The notes beneath the pieces are model-generated. The model saw nothing but the letters and a program-made list of their open reading frames with translations. It ran no database searches and was not told the DNA's origin. Position numbers and translations under genes: made by a program. A DNA stretch of 64,000 nt from Bog-473 sp963750075 (GTDB taxonomy: Bacteria > Actinomycetota > Acidimicrobiia > Acidimicrobiales > RAAP-2): assembly GCA_963750075.1 (NCBI GenBank), contig CAVVPG010000004.1, positions 186,001 to 250,000 on the forward strand, given 5' to 3'. Of the stretch, positions 35,763-45,013 are shown piece by piece. Numbering within the stretch: the stretch's first letter is position 1; each line of letters opens with the position of its first letter.

Positions 35763-36563
35763 ATGGGCCGGACGTGGCGGCGGATCATGGTGGCGGTCGG
35801 GGCGGGCACCCTGGTCGTGGGCGCTGCGCTCTCGGGCGTCGCCACCTTCGACGTGGCGACCAGTGCCCCGTCGGCCGTCGCGCCGGCCGCACACCACAGC
35901 CCGCCCGCCACCACGACCACCACGGCCACGCCGCTCCCGCCGGGACCGCCCGCCCCGCCGGCCAGCACGCTCGTCGCCACCCTCCACGGCGACATCCCCG
36001 GCTACCCCGCCCCGGGCGCGCCGTCGGACGGGACGGTGCCGGGCACCTGGTACGGCTATCCCTCCGTCCTGCCCGTCGTCACGACCGAGCCGGGATGGCT
36101 CGACGTCCGCCTGGCGCAGCGGCCCAACGGCTCGACGACGTGGGTGCGGCAGAGCGACGTCAGCCTCGGGAGCACGCCCTACGCCATCGTGGTGAACCTC
36201 ACCACGATGCACCTGACCGTCTACGAGGACAGCACGCTGGTCTTCGACTTCCCGGCCGGCATCGGCGCGCCCGATGACCCCACCCCGACGGGCGAGTACT
36301 TCGTGCCGATGCAGTACCCCTCCCCCGGCCCCGGGTACGGTCCCTTCGTCCTGGTCACGTCGGACCACTCCGACTCCATCACCGACTGGGAGAATTCGGG
36401 CGACGCCATCATCGGCATCCACGGCCCCATCGATGCCTACGACGACTCGCTCATCGGCACGACGGGCGCCGCCATCTCCCACGGCTGCATCCGGCTGCAC
36501 GACGCGGACCTGGCCCAGCTGTCGGTCATCCCGCCGGGCACGCCGCTCGACATCGTCAGCTGA
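35763..36563 (+). CDS. Secreted L,D-transpeptidase (YkuD domain)
   Basis: Cross-links peptidoglycan stems 3-3 or attaches proteins. From ATG 35763 (GGAGG at 35754-35758) it has 266 residues. It shows a signal peptide or anchor (RIMVAVGAGTLVVGAALSGV), a Pro/Thr-rich wall-spanning linker (PPATTTTTATPLPPGPPAPP), and a YkuD domain starting at YAIVVNLTTMHLTVYE. The active site IGIHGP...SHGCIRLHDADL has Cys242 with the preceding His. ATG 35691 upstream is an alternative but lacks a ribosome site. Confidence 0.92.
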   Translation: MGRTWRRIMVAVGAGTLVVGAALSGVATFDVATSAPSAVAPAAHHSPPATTTTTATPLPPGPPAPPASTLVATLHGDIPGYPAPGAPSDGTVPGTWYGYPSVLPVVTTEPGWLDVRLAQRPNGSTTWVRQSDVSLGSTPYAIVVNLTTMHLTVYEDSTLVFDFPAGIGAPDDPTPTGEYFVPMQYPSPGPGYGPFVLVTSDHSDSITDWENSGDAIIGIHGPIDAYDDSLIGTTGAAISHGCIRLHDADLAQLSVIPPGTPLDIVS

Positions 36564-36572
36564 CCGGCGTCG

Positions 36573-37499
36573 TCAGCGAGCCGTCCCGCCGTCGGCGCGG
36601 TCCACGCCGTCGAGATACAGGCGGGCCCGCCCGAACCACGCCAGCGCCTCGGGCACCCCGGCGGTGACGAGCCCCTGCCACCCGTGCACCATGCCCGGCC
36701 ATCGCTCGAACGTCACCTCGACCCCGGCCCGGGTCGCGCCGGCGGCCAGCGCGACCACCCCCTCGCGCAGGGTGTCGCACTCCCCCACCGGCAGGTAGAG
36801 CGGCGGGAGGCCCGCCAGGTCCGCGAAGGCCGGGGAGACCCGCGGGTCGTCGAGCGCCAGCCTCCCTGCGACATAGTCGCGGCCGCGGTTGCGGACCCAC
36901 TCCGCAGTGAGGAACGGGTCGTGCCCGTCGCCGGCCGGCCGGGCGACCGAGAGGTCGAACCAGCCCGAGATCGACACGAAGCAGGCCGCCCGGGGCAGCC
37001 CCTCGTCCCGGGCCGCCAGCAGCGTGCCGAGCCCCAGCATCCCCCCGCAGGAGTCACCGCTGACCACCACCCGTCCCGGATCCGCCAGCCCCGACACGAC
37101 AGCGCGATAGGCGTCGAGGCAGTCCTGGTGGGCCGCCGGGAAGGGGTGCTCGGGTGCGAGGCGGTAGTCCGCCAGCACCACCCGGGCCTCGAGCTGCTCG
37201 GCCAGCATGGCCCCGTAGAAGTGGTAGTCGTCGAGCGGGCACGAGACCAGGCCGCCCCCGTGGCAATGGAAGACGGTCCTTTGCCGCCGCGGCACCCGGG
37301 CGTCGTCGTACCACGCGCACCGCACCCCGCCCAGGACCGTCTCGGTCACCGTCACGTGCGGCGGCACCGGGTGGCCGTGGAAGGGCGCCATCATGGCGCG
37401 CACGGCGCTGTAGTCGGCCTCCGGATCGGCGAAGTCGGACGGGACCAGGGCGAGGATCTCGCGCAACGCGCGGCTCGGTTCCCCCGCCGGTGCCGTCAT
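36573..37499 (-). CDS. HSL-family alpha/beta hydrolase (esterase)
   Basis: A 308-residue hormone-sensitive-lipase-like esterase. Oxyanion motif HCHGGGLVS, nucleophile GDSCGGMLG, acid in VGECDTL and base in GMVHGW are all present. Its ATG lies 10 bp after the stop of the Baeyer-Villiger monooxygenase gene on the same strand, so the two are one transcription unit. It can therefore be expected to cleave the ester or lactone made by the monooxygenase. No signal peptide. Confidence 0.9.
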   Translation of the reverse strand: MTAPAGEPSRALREILALVPSDFADPEADYSAVRAMMAPFHGHPVPPHVTVTETVLGGVRCAWYDDARVPRRQRTVFHCHGGGLVSCPLDDYHFYGAMLAEQLEARVVLADYRLAPEHPFPAAHQDCLDAYRAVVSGLADPGRVVVSGDSCGGMLGLGTLLAARDEGLPRAACFVSISGWFDLSVARPAGDGHDPFLTAEWVRNRGRDYVAGRLALDDPRVSPAFADLAGLPPLYLPVGECDTLREGVVALAAGATRAGVEVTFERWPGMVHGWQGLVTAGVPEALAWFGRARLYLDGVDRADGGTAR

Positions 37500-37509
37500 G
37501 GCGGGCCCG

Positions 37510-39429
37510 TCAGGCCAGCTCGTAGTCGGCCAGGTCGGGCTCGAGCGTGCGCTCCCAGTACGAGTGCAGGTCGAAGGGCCAGTTCTGGGTGACCCGGCCG
37601 CGGGCGTTGCGGTACCACGTCGGCACGTCGGCCACGCCCCACACCATCTTCGCGTTGCCCTCCTCCATCTCGCGCCCGTAGCGCTCATGGACGTCGCGCC
37701 GGCACGACATGGTGCGGTGCCCGGCGCGCAGCAGGCGCCCGATCGCCTCGACGGCGTAGCGAACCTGGCACTCCACCATGACGAGGATGCTGCCGTTGAT
37801 GACCAGGTTGGTGTTCGGCCCGTACAGCATGAAGAAGTTGGGGAACCCCGGGACGGTGATGCCGAGATAGGCACGGGCGTCCCCACCCCATTCCTCGTTG
37901 AGCTCCCTGCCACCCGTCCCGAACACCCGCATCGGTGCGACGAAGTCCGACGCGCTGAACCCGGTCCCGTAGATGAGCACGTCGGCCGCGTGCTCGACAC
38001 CGTCGACGGTGCGCACCCCCGCCGGGGTGATCTCGGCGATCGGTGTCGTGACGAGGTCCACGTGGGAACGGCCCATGGCCGCCGCCCACCGTCCGTCGTC
38101 GCGCAGCGCGCGCTTGGCGAAAGGTGGGAAGTGGGGCACCATCTTCTCGAACAGCTCGTCGTCCTCGACCTGCGCACGCAGGACGTCGATGAGCATCGAC
38201 CGCACGAAGTCGTTGCCCGCGCTGACGGACTCCGTGTGCTCGTCCCACTCGGGATCGACGCGGGCGGCCGGGAGCAGGCCCTCGTGAAGGAGCCAGAACT
38301 GCCACAACCGGTCCCAGCGGCCGTAGGCCGGCAGCAGCACCAGCAGGTCGTGGAACTCGGGCGGGAAGGGGTCGCCGTAGTTCTCCGTCGGCAGCAGCCA
38401 GGGCGGCGTGCGCTGGTACACGTCGAGGTGCTCGACCTCGTCGACCAGGCAGGGCACGAACTGTGCCGCGCTGGCCCCGGACCCGATCACCGCCACCCGC
38501 CGGCCGGCCAGCTCGACGGTGTCGTCCCACGACGCCGAGTGGAAGGACGGCCCGCCAAAGCGCTCCCGGTCGGCGATGGCCGGGAAGGAGGGGCGGTTGA
38601 GCTGCCCCACCGCGCAGACGACGCCGTCGAAGACCTCATGCCGTGTCGCGCCGTCACCGGCGCGCACCGTCAGCGACCACTCCGAGGCGTCGCCGTCGAA
38701 GCGGGCCTCGGTCACCTCCGAGCCGAAGCGGATGCACTCGCCCAGCCCCAGCTCCTTGGCCATCCCCTGCAGGTAGGCCAGGAGGTCCGGCTGGGCGGAG
38801 AAGCGCGACACCCAGTCGTTGGTCTGGGCGAACGAGAAGCTGTAGAGCTGGTTCGGGACGTCGACGCGGCAGCCGGGGTAGACGTTCTCCAGCCACGTGC
38901 CGCCCACGTCGCGGTTCTTCTCGAACACCGTGACCTCTATGCCGGCCTGGCGCAGCCGGTACGCCGCGGCCAAGCCCGACGCCCCCGCGCCGACGACGGC
39001 GCAGCGGAAGACGCCACCCACCTCGCCCATCCGCCAGGACGGTGCACGGGGATCGCCGCCTTCGAGCGCGAGCTCCTCGGACAAGAAGGCCTCCCACTGG
39101 TCGGTCGACCCGGGCCCGACGAGGAAGTCGTAGACCCTTCGCCTCTCGTCGCCCGTCAGGACGTGGTCCGGCGCAGCCGACGCCGCGTGGGCCGCCAGGG
39201 CCGCGGCGGCCATCCGGCGGCCCTCCTCCTGCTGCTCGGGTCCGAGGCCGTGGCCCGGGACCAGCAACTGCTCCTGGTCGGGTGCGAGATCCGGTCGCAA
39301 CAGCGACAGGTCGCCGGTGACCTGCGCCACGGCGCACAGGAGCAGCTGCACCTCCGCGGTGGCGAACGCGGCGGCGACCCGGGCCGCGTCCGTGCGCCCG
39401 CTCAGGCCACCCGCGTCGTCCCCACCCAT
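37510..39429 (-). CDS. Baeyer-Villiger-type flavin monooxygenase
   Basis: Inserts oxygen next to a carbonyl, turning a ketone into an ester or lactone with NADPH and O2. The 639-residue protein has the FAD motif GAGASG (147-152), DVGGTWLENVYPGCRVD, the BVMO fingerprint FGGPSFHSASWDD, and the second Rossmann motif GSGASA. The first 140 residues form an extra domain seen in long actinobacterial BVMOs. It is followed by the esterase gene and preceded by an SDR gene on the same strand. Ketone substrate unknown. Confidence 0.92.
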   Translation of the reverse strand: MGGDDAGGLSGRTDAARVAAAFATAEVQLLLCAVAQVTGDLSLLRPDLAPDQEQLLVPGHGLGPEQQEEGRRMAAAALAAHAASAAPDHVLTGDERRRVYDFLVGPGSTDQWEAFLSEELALEGGDPRAPSWRMGEVGGVFRCAVVGAGASGLAAAYRLRQAGIEVTVFEKNRDVGGTWLENVYPGCRVDVPNQLYSFSFAQTNDWVSRFSAQPDLLAYLQGMAKELGLGECIRFGSEVTEARFDGDASEWSLTVRAGDGATRHEVFDGVVCAVGQLNRPSFPAIADRERFGGPSFHSASWDDTVELAGRRVAVIGSGASAAQFVPCLVDEVEHLDVYQRTPPWLLPTENYGDPFPPEFHDLLVLLPAYGRWDRLWQFWLLHEGLLPAARVDPEWDEHTESVSAGNDFVRSMLIDVLRAQVEDDELFEKMVPHFPPFAKRALRDDGRWAAAMGRSHVDLVTTPIAEITPAGVRTVDGVEHAADVLIYGTGFSASDFVAPMRVFGTGGRELNEEWGGDARAYLGITVPGFPNFFMLYGPNTNLVINGSILVMVECQVRYAVEAIGRLLRAGHRTMSCRRDVHERYGREMEEGNAKMVWGVADVPTWYRNARGRVTQNWPFDLHSYWERTLEPDLADYELA

Positions 39430-39495
39430 GCGACGAAGCCTACGTAGGAATGCTCGGCCCGGGGGGCATCGTGGCGGCTGTGCCCCGCCCGGCCG

Positions 39496-40398
39496 TCAGC
39501 GGCCCATGTGCTTGACGAGCTGGGCGATCTGGCTGTTGACCTCCACCGTGCGCGGCAGCTTGTCCATCGCGATCGCCAGCGTCTCGGGAGTCCAGCGGTC
39601 GTCGGTCTCCACCGAGTCGGCGATGGACCACCCGGCGTAGATCCCCACCGACCCGCCGTACACGCTGAAGACCTGGCCGTTGAAGGGGCACGTCTCGGCG
39701 GCCAGGACGGCAACGAGCGGCGAGACGCACTCGGGATCGAACACGTGCTGCTCCATCGACTCGCCCATGCCGGGAGTCTGCATCGTCAGCCGCGTGCGGG
39801 CCACCGGTGCGATGCAGTTGGCCCGGACGCCGTAACGGTGCAGCTCCATCGCGTTCACGACCGTCATCGCCGCGATGCCCGCCTTGGCGGCCGAGTAATT
39901 GGTCTGGCCGACGTTGCCGTGCAGGCCGGCACCCGAGCTGGTGTTCACGATGGCGCGATCGGTCACCGTCCCCCCCTTGGCGGCCTCCCGCCAGTGTGCT
40001 GCCGCGTGGCGCGTGACACTGAAGGTGCCCTTGAGGTGCACGGCGATGACGTCGTCGAAGTCCTGCTCGCTCATGGAGACGAGCATCCGGTCGCGCAGGA
40101 TCCCGGCGTTGTTCACCACCACGTGGAGGTCGCCGTAGGTGGAGACGGCCTGGTCGACGATGGCCTTCGCCCCGTCGAACGAGCTCACGCTGTCGGTGTT
40201 GGCCACGGCCTGCCCGCCGGCGGCTGTGATCTCGTCCACCACGGACTGCGCCGCCGAAATATCCGCACCCGAGCCGTCCACGGCACCGCCCAGGTCGTTG
40301 ACGACGACCTTGGCCCCCAACGACGCGAACAGGAGCGCGTGCTCACGGCCGATGCCCCGCCCGCCCCCGGTGATGATCGCCACTCTGCCCTGCAACAT
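39496..40398 (-). CDS. Short-chain dehydrogenase/reductase
   Basis: A 300-residue SDR with TGGGRGIGREHALLFA, NDLGG (a D after strand two, favouring NAD), NNAGILRDRM, the YSAAK catalytic Tyr-Lys and NCIAPVARTRL. This matches the 17-beta-HSD type 4/MFE-2-like dehydrogenases frequent in actinobacterial lipid and steroid catabolism. It is 66 bp upstream of the BVMO gene on the same strand and could supply the ketone from an alcohol. GAGAGGAC precedes the ATG at 40398. Confidence 0.9.
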   Translation of the reverse strand: MLQGRVAIITGGGRGIGREHALLFASLGAKVVVNDLGGAVDGSGADISAAQSVVDEITAAGGQAVANTDSVSSFDGAKAIVDQAVSTYGDLHVVVNNAGILRDRMLVSMSEQDFDDVIAVHLKGTFSVTRHAAAHWREAAKGGTVTDRAIVNTSSGAGLHGNVGQTNYSAAKAGIAAMTVVNAMELHRYGVRANCIAPVARTRLTMQTPGMGESMEQHVFDPECVSPLVAVLAAETCPFNGQVFSVYGGSVGIYAGWSIADSVETDDRWTPETLAIAMDKLPRTVEVNSQIAQLVKHMGR

Positions 40399-40502
40399 GG
40401 TTCAGCCGTCCTCTCGGTGCTCGTGCGGCCGCCCGCCAATCCGGCGGCGGTCCGGGCGAGACGATTGCAACGGCACCCCGGCCTGTCAAACCGGGCCGCT
40501 CA

Positions 40503-41744
40503 TCAGGCCGACACTTCGCGGCAGCGGCGCTCCAGGTAGCGCCGTTCCGCGTCGGTGCCCGCCAGGTCGCGCGCGGCACGGTAGGCCTCGGCCGCCTCGG
40601 ACCGGCGGCCGAGGCGTCGCAGCATGTCGGCCCGGGCCGCCGGCAGCAGGTGGTACTCGGGCAGCCCGTCGGACGGGATCAGCTCGATCATGGCCAGCCC
40701 TGCCTCGGGGCCCTCGCTCATGGACACGGCGACGGCACGGTTGAGCGCGATCACCGCGGAGGGCGCCACCGCAAAGAGGCGGTCGTAGAGGGCGGCTATC
40801 TCGGCCCAGTCCGTCTCGTCTCGGGCTTCGACGTGGCAGGCCGCGATGGCCGCCTGCAACTGGAAGGGCCCCGGGCGGCCGAGCCGCAGGGCGGCACCCA
40901 GCCGCTCGTGCCCCTCCTCGATGGCGGCCGCGTCGAACAGCGAGCGCTCCTGCTCCGCCAGCACCACGAGGTCCCCTGACCCGTCGACCCGCGCCGCGCT
41001 GCGGGCGTCGTGGAACAGCATCAGCGCGAGCAGGCCCAACGCCTCGGGCTCGTCGGGCATCAGCGTGCACAGGACGCGTCCGAGGCGGATGGCCTCGGCG
41101 GTGAGGCCGCGCCGGACCAGGTCCGCGCCCGAGCTCGCGGAATAGCCCTCGTTGAAGAGGAGATAGAGGACCGCCAGCACGGCGGCGGTCCTCTCCACGA
41201 GCTGGTGGGCGGGCGGCACGGCGAAGGGGATGCCCGCATGCCGGATCTTGCGCTTCGCCCGCACGAGACGTTGTGCCATGGTCGCCTCGGGGACGAGGAA
41301 AGCCCGGGCGATCTCTGCAGTCGTCATGCCGGCCAGCGTGCGCAGAGTCAGCGCGACCTGTGCCTCGAAGGAGAGCGCCGGGTGGCAGCACGTGAACATC
41401 AGGCGCAGGCGGTCGTCGGGGACGTCCTCACCGTCGAACGGCGTCTCCCCCGTCGCGCCCGGCTCCCCCGTCGCCATGCCGGCTACCTCCGACTCCTTGG
41501 CGGCGCCCAACTTGGCACGCCGCGCCCGGTCGACCGCGCGGTTGCGGGCCACGGTCGTGAGCCAGGCGCCGGGCCGGCGCGGGATGCCGTCGCGGGCCCA
41601 TCGCTCCAGCGCGGTGGCGAAGGCATCCTGCGCGCACTCCTCGGCCAGGTCCCAGTCGCCGGTCAGGCGGACCAGGGTCGCGACGACCCGGCCCCACTCG
41701 GCGTGGAACGCATCGGCGACAGCGGCCTCGACCTCGGCCGTCAC
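40503..41744 (-). CDS. ECF42-type RNA polymerase sigma factor
   Basis: A 413-residue sigma factor with sigma-2 (LAEECAQDAFATALERWARDG), sigma-4 (RTLAGMTTAEIARAFLVPEATMAQRL) and a C-terminal extension of about 230 residues with TPR-like helices (LYLLFNEGYSAS, RAVAVSMSEGPEAGLAM), the hallmark of group ECF42. No anti-sigma gene is present; the extension is thought to regulate activity. The GTG start overlaps the stop of the YCII gene, the usual ECF42 partner (GTGA). Confidence 0.93.
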   Translation of the reverse strand: MTAEVEAAVADAFHAEWGRVVATLVRLTGDWDLAEECAQDAFATALERWARDGIPRRPGAWLTTVARNRAVDRARRAKLGAAKESEVAGMATGEPGATGETPFDGEDVPDDRLRLMFTCCHPALSFEAQVALTLRTLAGMTTAEIARAFLVPEATMAQRLVRAKRKIRHAGIPFAVPPAHQLVERTAAVLAVLYLLFNEGYSASSGADLVRRGLTAEAIRLGRVLCTLMPDEPEALGLLALMLFHDARSAARVDGSGDLVVLAEQERSLFDAAAIEEGHERLGAALRLGRPGPFQLQAAIAACHVEARDETDWAEIAALYDRLFAVAPSAVIALNRAVAVSMSEGPEAGLAMIELIPSDGLPEYHLLPAARADMLRRLGRRSEAAEAYRAARDLAGTDAERRYLERRCREVSA

Positions 41745-42088
41745 GTCTCCCAGATCGGCCTCACCTCGATGCTGCCGATGCGGGCGCCGGGGATCTTGGC
41801 CGCCACCTCGATGGCCTCGTCGAGATCCTTGCAGTCGACGACGTAGTAGCCGCCGAGCTGCTCCTTGGTCTCGGCGAACGGGCCGTCGGTGGCCAGCACC
41901 TCGCCGTTGCGCACCCGCACGGTGGTGGCGTCGCTCGAGAAGCGCAGCCGCTCGCCACCCTGCAGCACGCCCCGCTCGGCCATCGACTTCCCGAACTCGG
42001 CGTACTCGGCCATCATGGCCTCGCCCTGTTCGGGGGTGCCGCCCTGAATCTGGGCCTCGTCACCGGTGATCAACAGCAGGTATCGCAT
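41741..42088 (-). CDS. YCII/DGPF-domain protein
   Basis: A 115-residue protein starting MRYLLLI and containing the DGPFAETKEQLGGYYVVD motif that names the family. GGAGGA lies before ATG 42088. It is the standard partner and target of ECF42 sigma factors; its biochemical role is not established, although the fold suggests a small-molecule hydrolase or isomerase. Co-transcribed with the sigma gene, overlapping it by 4 bp. Confidence 0.93.
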   Translation of the reverse strand: MRYLLLITGDEAQIQGGTPEQGEAMMAEYAEFGKSMAERGVLQGGERLRFSSDATTVRVRNGEVLATDGPFAETKEQLGGYYVVDCKDLDEAIEVAAKIPGARIGSIEVRPIWET

Positions 42089-42126
42089 CGGGTCCTCCTG
42101 GTCTTGGGGGTTGGTCTCTCTCCTAC

Positions 42127-42153
42127 GACGATCGGGAACGGGCCGGATCGACA
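42127..42153 (-). promoter_or_regulatory. Probable ECF42 autoregulated promoter
   Basis: On the minus strand TGTCGA (42153-42148) and CGTC (42130-42127) are separated by 17 bp, about 40 bases before the YCII ATG. The reported ECF42 target motif has TGTCGA at -35 and CG(A/T)C at -10, so the sigma factor probably drives its own operon. Confidence 0.6.
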
Positions 42154-42257
42154 CCCCTGCGAAAGAATCTTGGCCCTTGGCCGTGGCACCCGCCACGGCC
42201 CGGCCGCCGTGCCCGGCTGCCCCTCATCCTCCCGGTGGCCCACCGTACGCTGCCCCC

Positions 42258-43544
42258 ATGGCGACCTCGACCCCGGACCACGCGGCGACCTCGGGCGAGG
42301 CGGGGTGGCTGGAGCTCGACGTCGGCAACGTGGCTGCCGGCGGCGGCTGCGTGGCGCGGGCTCCCGACGGGCGCGTCGTGTTCGTGCGGCACACTCTCCC
42401 GGGCGAGCGGGTCCTCGCCCGGGTCACCGCCACCACCACGTCCTACCTGCGGGCCGACGCCGTGGAGATCCTGAGCCCGTCGCCGGACCGGGTCGCCCCG
42501 CCGTGCCCGCACGCCGGCCCGGGGCGCTGCGGGGGCTGCGACTACCAGCACGTCGAGCTCGGCGCGCAACGCCGGCTCAAGGCCTTCCGGGTTGCCGAGC
42601 AGCTGGCGCGCGTCACCGGCGTGGAGCGCAAGGTCGAGGTCGAGGCGGTGGAGGGCGATGCGGGCGGGCTGCGCTGGCGCAGCCGGATCCGCGTCGCCGT
42701 GGACGCGCGGGGCGCGGTGGGCTTCCGCAAGCACCGCTCCCACGAGCTCGAGCTGGTGGAGGACTGCCCCGTCGCCAGCCCTGCTGTGGTGGCGACCGGA
42801 GCACTCGCCACCGCGTGGCCTGGCGCGGCCGAGCTCGAGGTGGTCGCCGGCCAGCCGGGCGAGGCGATGGTCTCGCTCACCCAGCACGGCCGCGGCGGGG
42901 CACAACTACCCGACGTCGGTGCCGGCGTCGGCCTGGTGGTGCGCCGGAAGGTGGTCCGCCCCCCGGGAGCCGTCCACGCCGTCGTGCGGGGACGCCGGTA
43001 CCGCATCTCGGCCGGTGTGTTCTGGCAGGTCCACCGCGGTGCCGCCGAGGCGCTGCTTGGCGCCGTCCTCGACATGGCCGGCGACTGCGCCGGTGCCCGG
43101 CTCGTCGACCTCTACGCAGGCGCGGGTCTCTTCTCGGTCCCGCTGGCCGAGTCGGCGGGACCCACGGGCTCGGTCCTCGCGGTCGAGCGCGACCCACGTG
43201 CCTGCGCGGACGCGCGGCACAACGGCTCCGGACTCCCGAACCTCCGGGTAGACCGGGCCGACATCACGCCGCGATTGGTCGAGCGCGCCCTCGGCCGCCC
43301 GGACCTCGTGGTGCTCGACCCCGCCCGCGAGGGTGCCGGTACGGCGGTCACCGCAGCGCTGGCGGCCCACGCGGTGACCCTCCGCAGGATCGTCTACGTG
43401 TCCTGCGACCCGGCCTCGTTCGCCCGCGACCTCCGGGTCGTGCTCGACGCGGGATGGCGCCTCACCGAGTTACGTGCCTTCGACGTCTTCCCGATGACCG
43501 AGCACGTGGAGCTGGTGGCCGCGATCGACCCACCACACCGTTGA
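42258..43544 (+). CDS. TrmA/RumA-family RNA 5-methyluridine methyltransferase
   Basis: A 428-residue SAM enzyme. An N-terminal TRAM domain (ELDVGNVAAGGGCVAR) is followed by an iron-sulfur cluster motif CPHAGPGRCGGC, a Rossmann domain with LVDLYAGAGLFSVPLA, and the catalytic YVSCDPASFARDL, cysteine being the uridine nucleophile. This is the RlmD/TrmA class that makes m5U in rRNA or tRNA. Actinobacterial members are usually annotated without a defined target. It starts at ATG 42258, divergent from the ECF42 operon. Confidence 0.92.
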   Translation: MATSTPDHAATSGEAGWLELDVGNVAAGGGCVARAPDGRVVFVRHTLPGERVLARVTATTTSYLRADAVEILSPSPDRVAPPCPHAGPGRCGGCDYQHVELGAQRRLKAFRVAEQLARVTGVERKVEVEAVEGDAGGLRWRSRIRVAVDARGAVGFRKHRSHELELVEDCPVASPAVVATGALATAWPGAAELEVVAGQPGEAMVSLTQHGRGGAQLPDVGAGVGLVVRRKVVRPPGAVHAVVRGRRYRISAGVFWQVHRGAAEALLGAVLDMAGDCAGARLVDLYAGAGLFSVPLAESAGPTGSVLAVERDPRACADARHNGSGLPNLRVDRADITPRLVERALGRPDLVVLDPAREGAGTAVTAALAAHAVTLRRIVYVSCDPASFARDLRVVLDAGWRLTELRAFDVFPMTEHVELVAAIDPPHR

Positions 43545-43555
43545 GGCGTCGATCC

Positions 43556-44434
43556 TCACCACTGCCCGCTGCTCTGGTCGAGGGCGTCCCATGCGGCTCG
43601 CTGAGCCTTTTGAGGGTCGAATGGCCCCTCTCTCTCGGCGTCGTCTGCTCGTCGGAGGTCATCGGGAACGTGTCTGCCCATCCGCCTGTACCAGAGGACG
43701 ACACCGCACAGGCAGGCCACACCGCCAAGGAAGATGAGAACCCACCCCGGCAGCGTGGACGGCGGAGACGATGACGTGACGACGATCCGCACGACCGAGA
43801 CCTGAGCGGTCGGATCGATGAAATAGACGGTGAACGTGCCGGGTCGTTTCAGGTAGTAGTCGGTCTTCAAGGAGTCGAGGCCAAAAGAGTCGTCGAGTGC
43901 ACACACCGGAGCGGACGCTGAGAGCTCCGGGCTGTACTCCTCGTTGCCGAATACGCCTATCACCGTGTGGGGATAGACGGTGAACTGCGTGTTCGCACTG
44001 CCCGGTGTCACTCCAAGCCCGTAGTCCGGCGCCGAATAGGCGGCCGACTCCGAACAGCTGGGGGCAACGGCCGTGCCCCCCTTGTGCACCACGGCAAGGT
44101 CACCCGGCGAAGGAACGAATCGGTGGGTCGGGAGACTGGGTGTCTTGATGAGATAGTTGCCACCGATGATCGCGCACACTCCGAGGACCACGAACCACGA
44201 GGGACGCACCCGTCCCTCGTGGTTTCTCTTGCTCGGGCTGACGTAGTCAGCTTCGACGCTCGGCACGAGCTGTTTGCGGTTTGCATCTTCGGCGGCGGCA
44301 TCGCTCATAGCCGCCGGCGGAGGATCGTTGCTCTCCGTGGTCCCGTCTCGGACGAGCGATGTGGGCGAGCCAGCGGACATCCAACGATCCTGGTGGCGCC
44401 CATATGGATCTTTGAACCATCCCGATGCGACCAC
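43556..44434 (-). CDS. DUF2510-containing membrane protein
   Basis: A 292-residue protein with an N-terminal DUF2510 motif (GWFKDPYGRHQDRW) on the cytoplasmic side. A span (PSWFVVLGVCAIIGGNYLI) leads to an extracytoplasmic domain of about 110 residues containing three cysteines, then a second span (GWVLIFLGGVACLCGVVLWY) and an acidic tail. DUF2510 is widespread in actinobacterial membrane proteins, with no defined role. It ends 11 bp from the convergent methyltransferase gene. Codon use is less GC-biased than in its neighbours, the first sign of the low-GC region. Confidence 0.75.
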   Translation of the reverse strand: MVASGWFKDPYGRHQDRWMSAGSPTSLVRDGTTESNDPPPAAMSDAAAEDANRKQLVPSVEADYVSPSKRNHEGRVRPSWFVVLGVCAIIGGNYLIKTPSLPTHRFVPSPGDLAVVHKGGTAVAPSCSESAAYSAPDYGLGVTPGSANTQFTVYPHTVIGVFGNEEYSPELSASAPVCALDDSFGLDSLKTDYYLKRPGTFTVYFIDPTAQVSVVRIVVTSSSPPSTLPGWVLIFLGGVACLCGVVLWYRRMGRHVPDDLRRADDAEREGPFDPQKAQRAAWDALDQSSGQW

Positions 44435-44760
44435 GGCCGCCTCCGGCGCTTTGGCTGGAACGATCCTAGACGGGGGCGTGGGCCCCGCAAACGGCCATCG
44501 TTTCGCGCCGCTGCAAGTACCGACTGGCGTATTCGACCTTCTTGCCGCTGCGAGCGTCTCGAGGACGAGGGCTGGCTCGGATCAGTTGCCCTGCACCGGT
44601 CCCTTCGTGGTCTACGTCACGGTGCAAAGCCCACAATTCGGATGCAACGTCCAAGGCTGGTCCAACGTAGCCATGGGAGCTCTGAAAATCGCCCATGACA
44701 TCGCCTAGGGGTGACCGAGATGGCGATCACTGAGCTCCTCCATACCTGTCCTGGACCCCG
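44435..44760. other. No confident gene
   Basis: A stretch of 326 bp. It holds only a minus-strand open frame of 76 codons (44466-44696) with no recognisable domain and no ribosome site. Base composition is lower in GC than the flanking kilobases. It probably carries the promoter region of the DUF2510 gene. Confidence 0.5.
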
Positions 44761-44961
44761 ATGTTCGCAATCACTCCCGCAACCGGGATTCGCCTCGCGG
44801 AAGTCGGGTTTCTACTCATCTTGATTGCGGGCGTGTGGCTTGTGGCAGCGGAGATCCCGGCCTTGCGGATGGAGCGGGTTCGAAGGATCGTCGCGGGTAC
44901 TGCTCTCGCAGTGGCCGGCGTGCTTCTCATCATTGCCACCCATTGGGGCCATTTCGGCTAG
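44761..44961 (+). CDS. Small two-span membrane protein, 66 residues
   Basis: Not recognised as a family. It has two good hydrophobic helices, LAEVGFLLILIAGVWLVAA and IVAGTALAVAGVLLIIA, joined by a basic loop (RMERVRR), which points the loop to the cytoplasm. No clear ribosome site precedes ATG 44761. A perfect inverted repeat lies 52 bp after the stop. A real small membrane protein is likely, but a chance ORF cannot be excluded. Confidence 0.5.
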   Translation: MFAITPATGIRLAEVGFLLILIAGVWLVAAEIPALRMERVRRIVAGTALAVAGVLLIIATHWGHFG

Positions 44962-45013
44962 CTGTCCCCGGATCGACATCCACAAACCCCGACTGGAAAC
45001 TGTCCCCTGGTCC

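Noticed and set aside
44466..44696. Minus-strand ORF of 76 codons
   Set aside because: No start signal, domain or codon bias beyond local composition.
44870..44895. GGTTCGAAGG as a possible tRNA T-arm
   Set aside because: No acceptor stem, D-arm or anticodon stem can be built around it, and it lies within a membrane-protein ORF.
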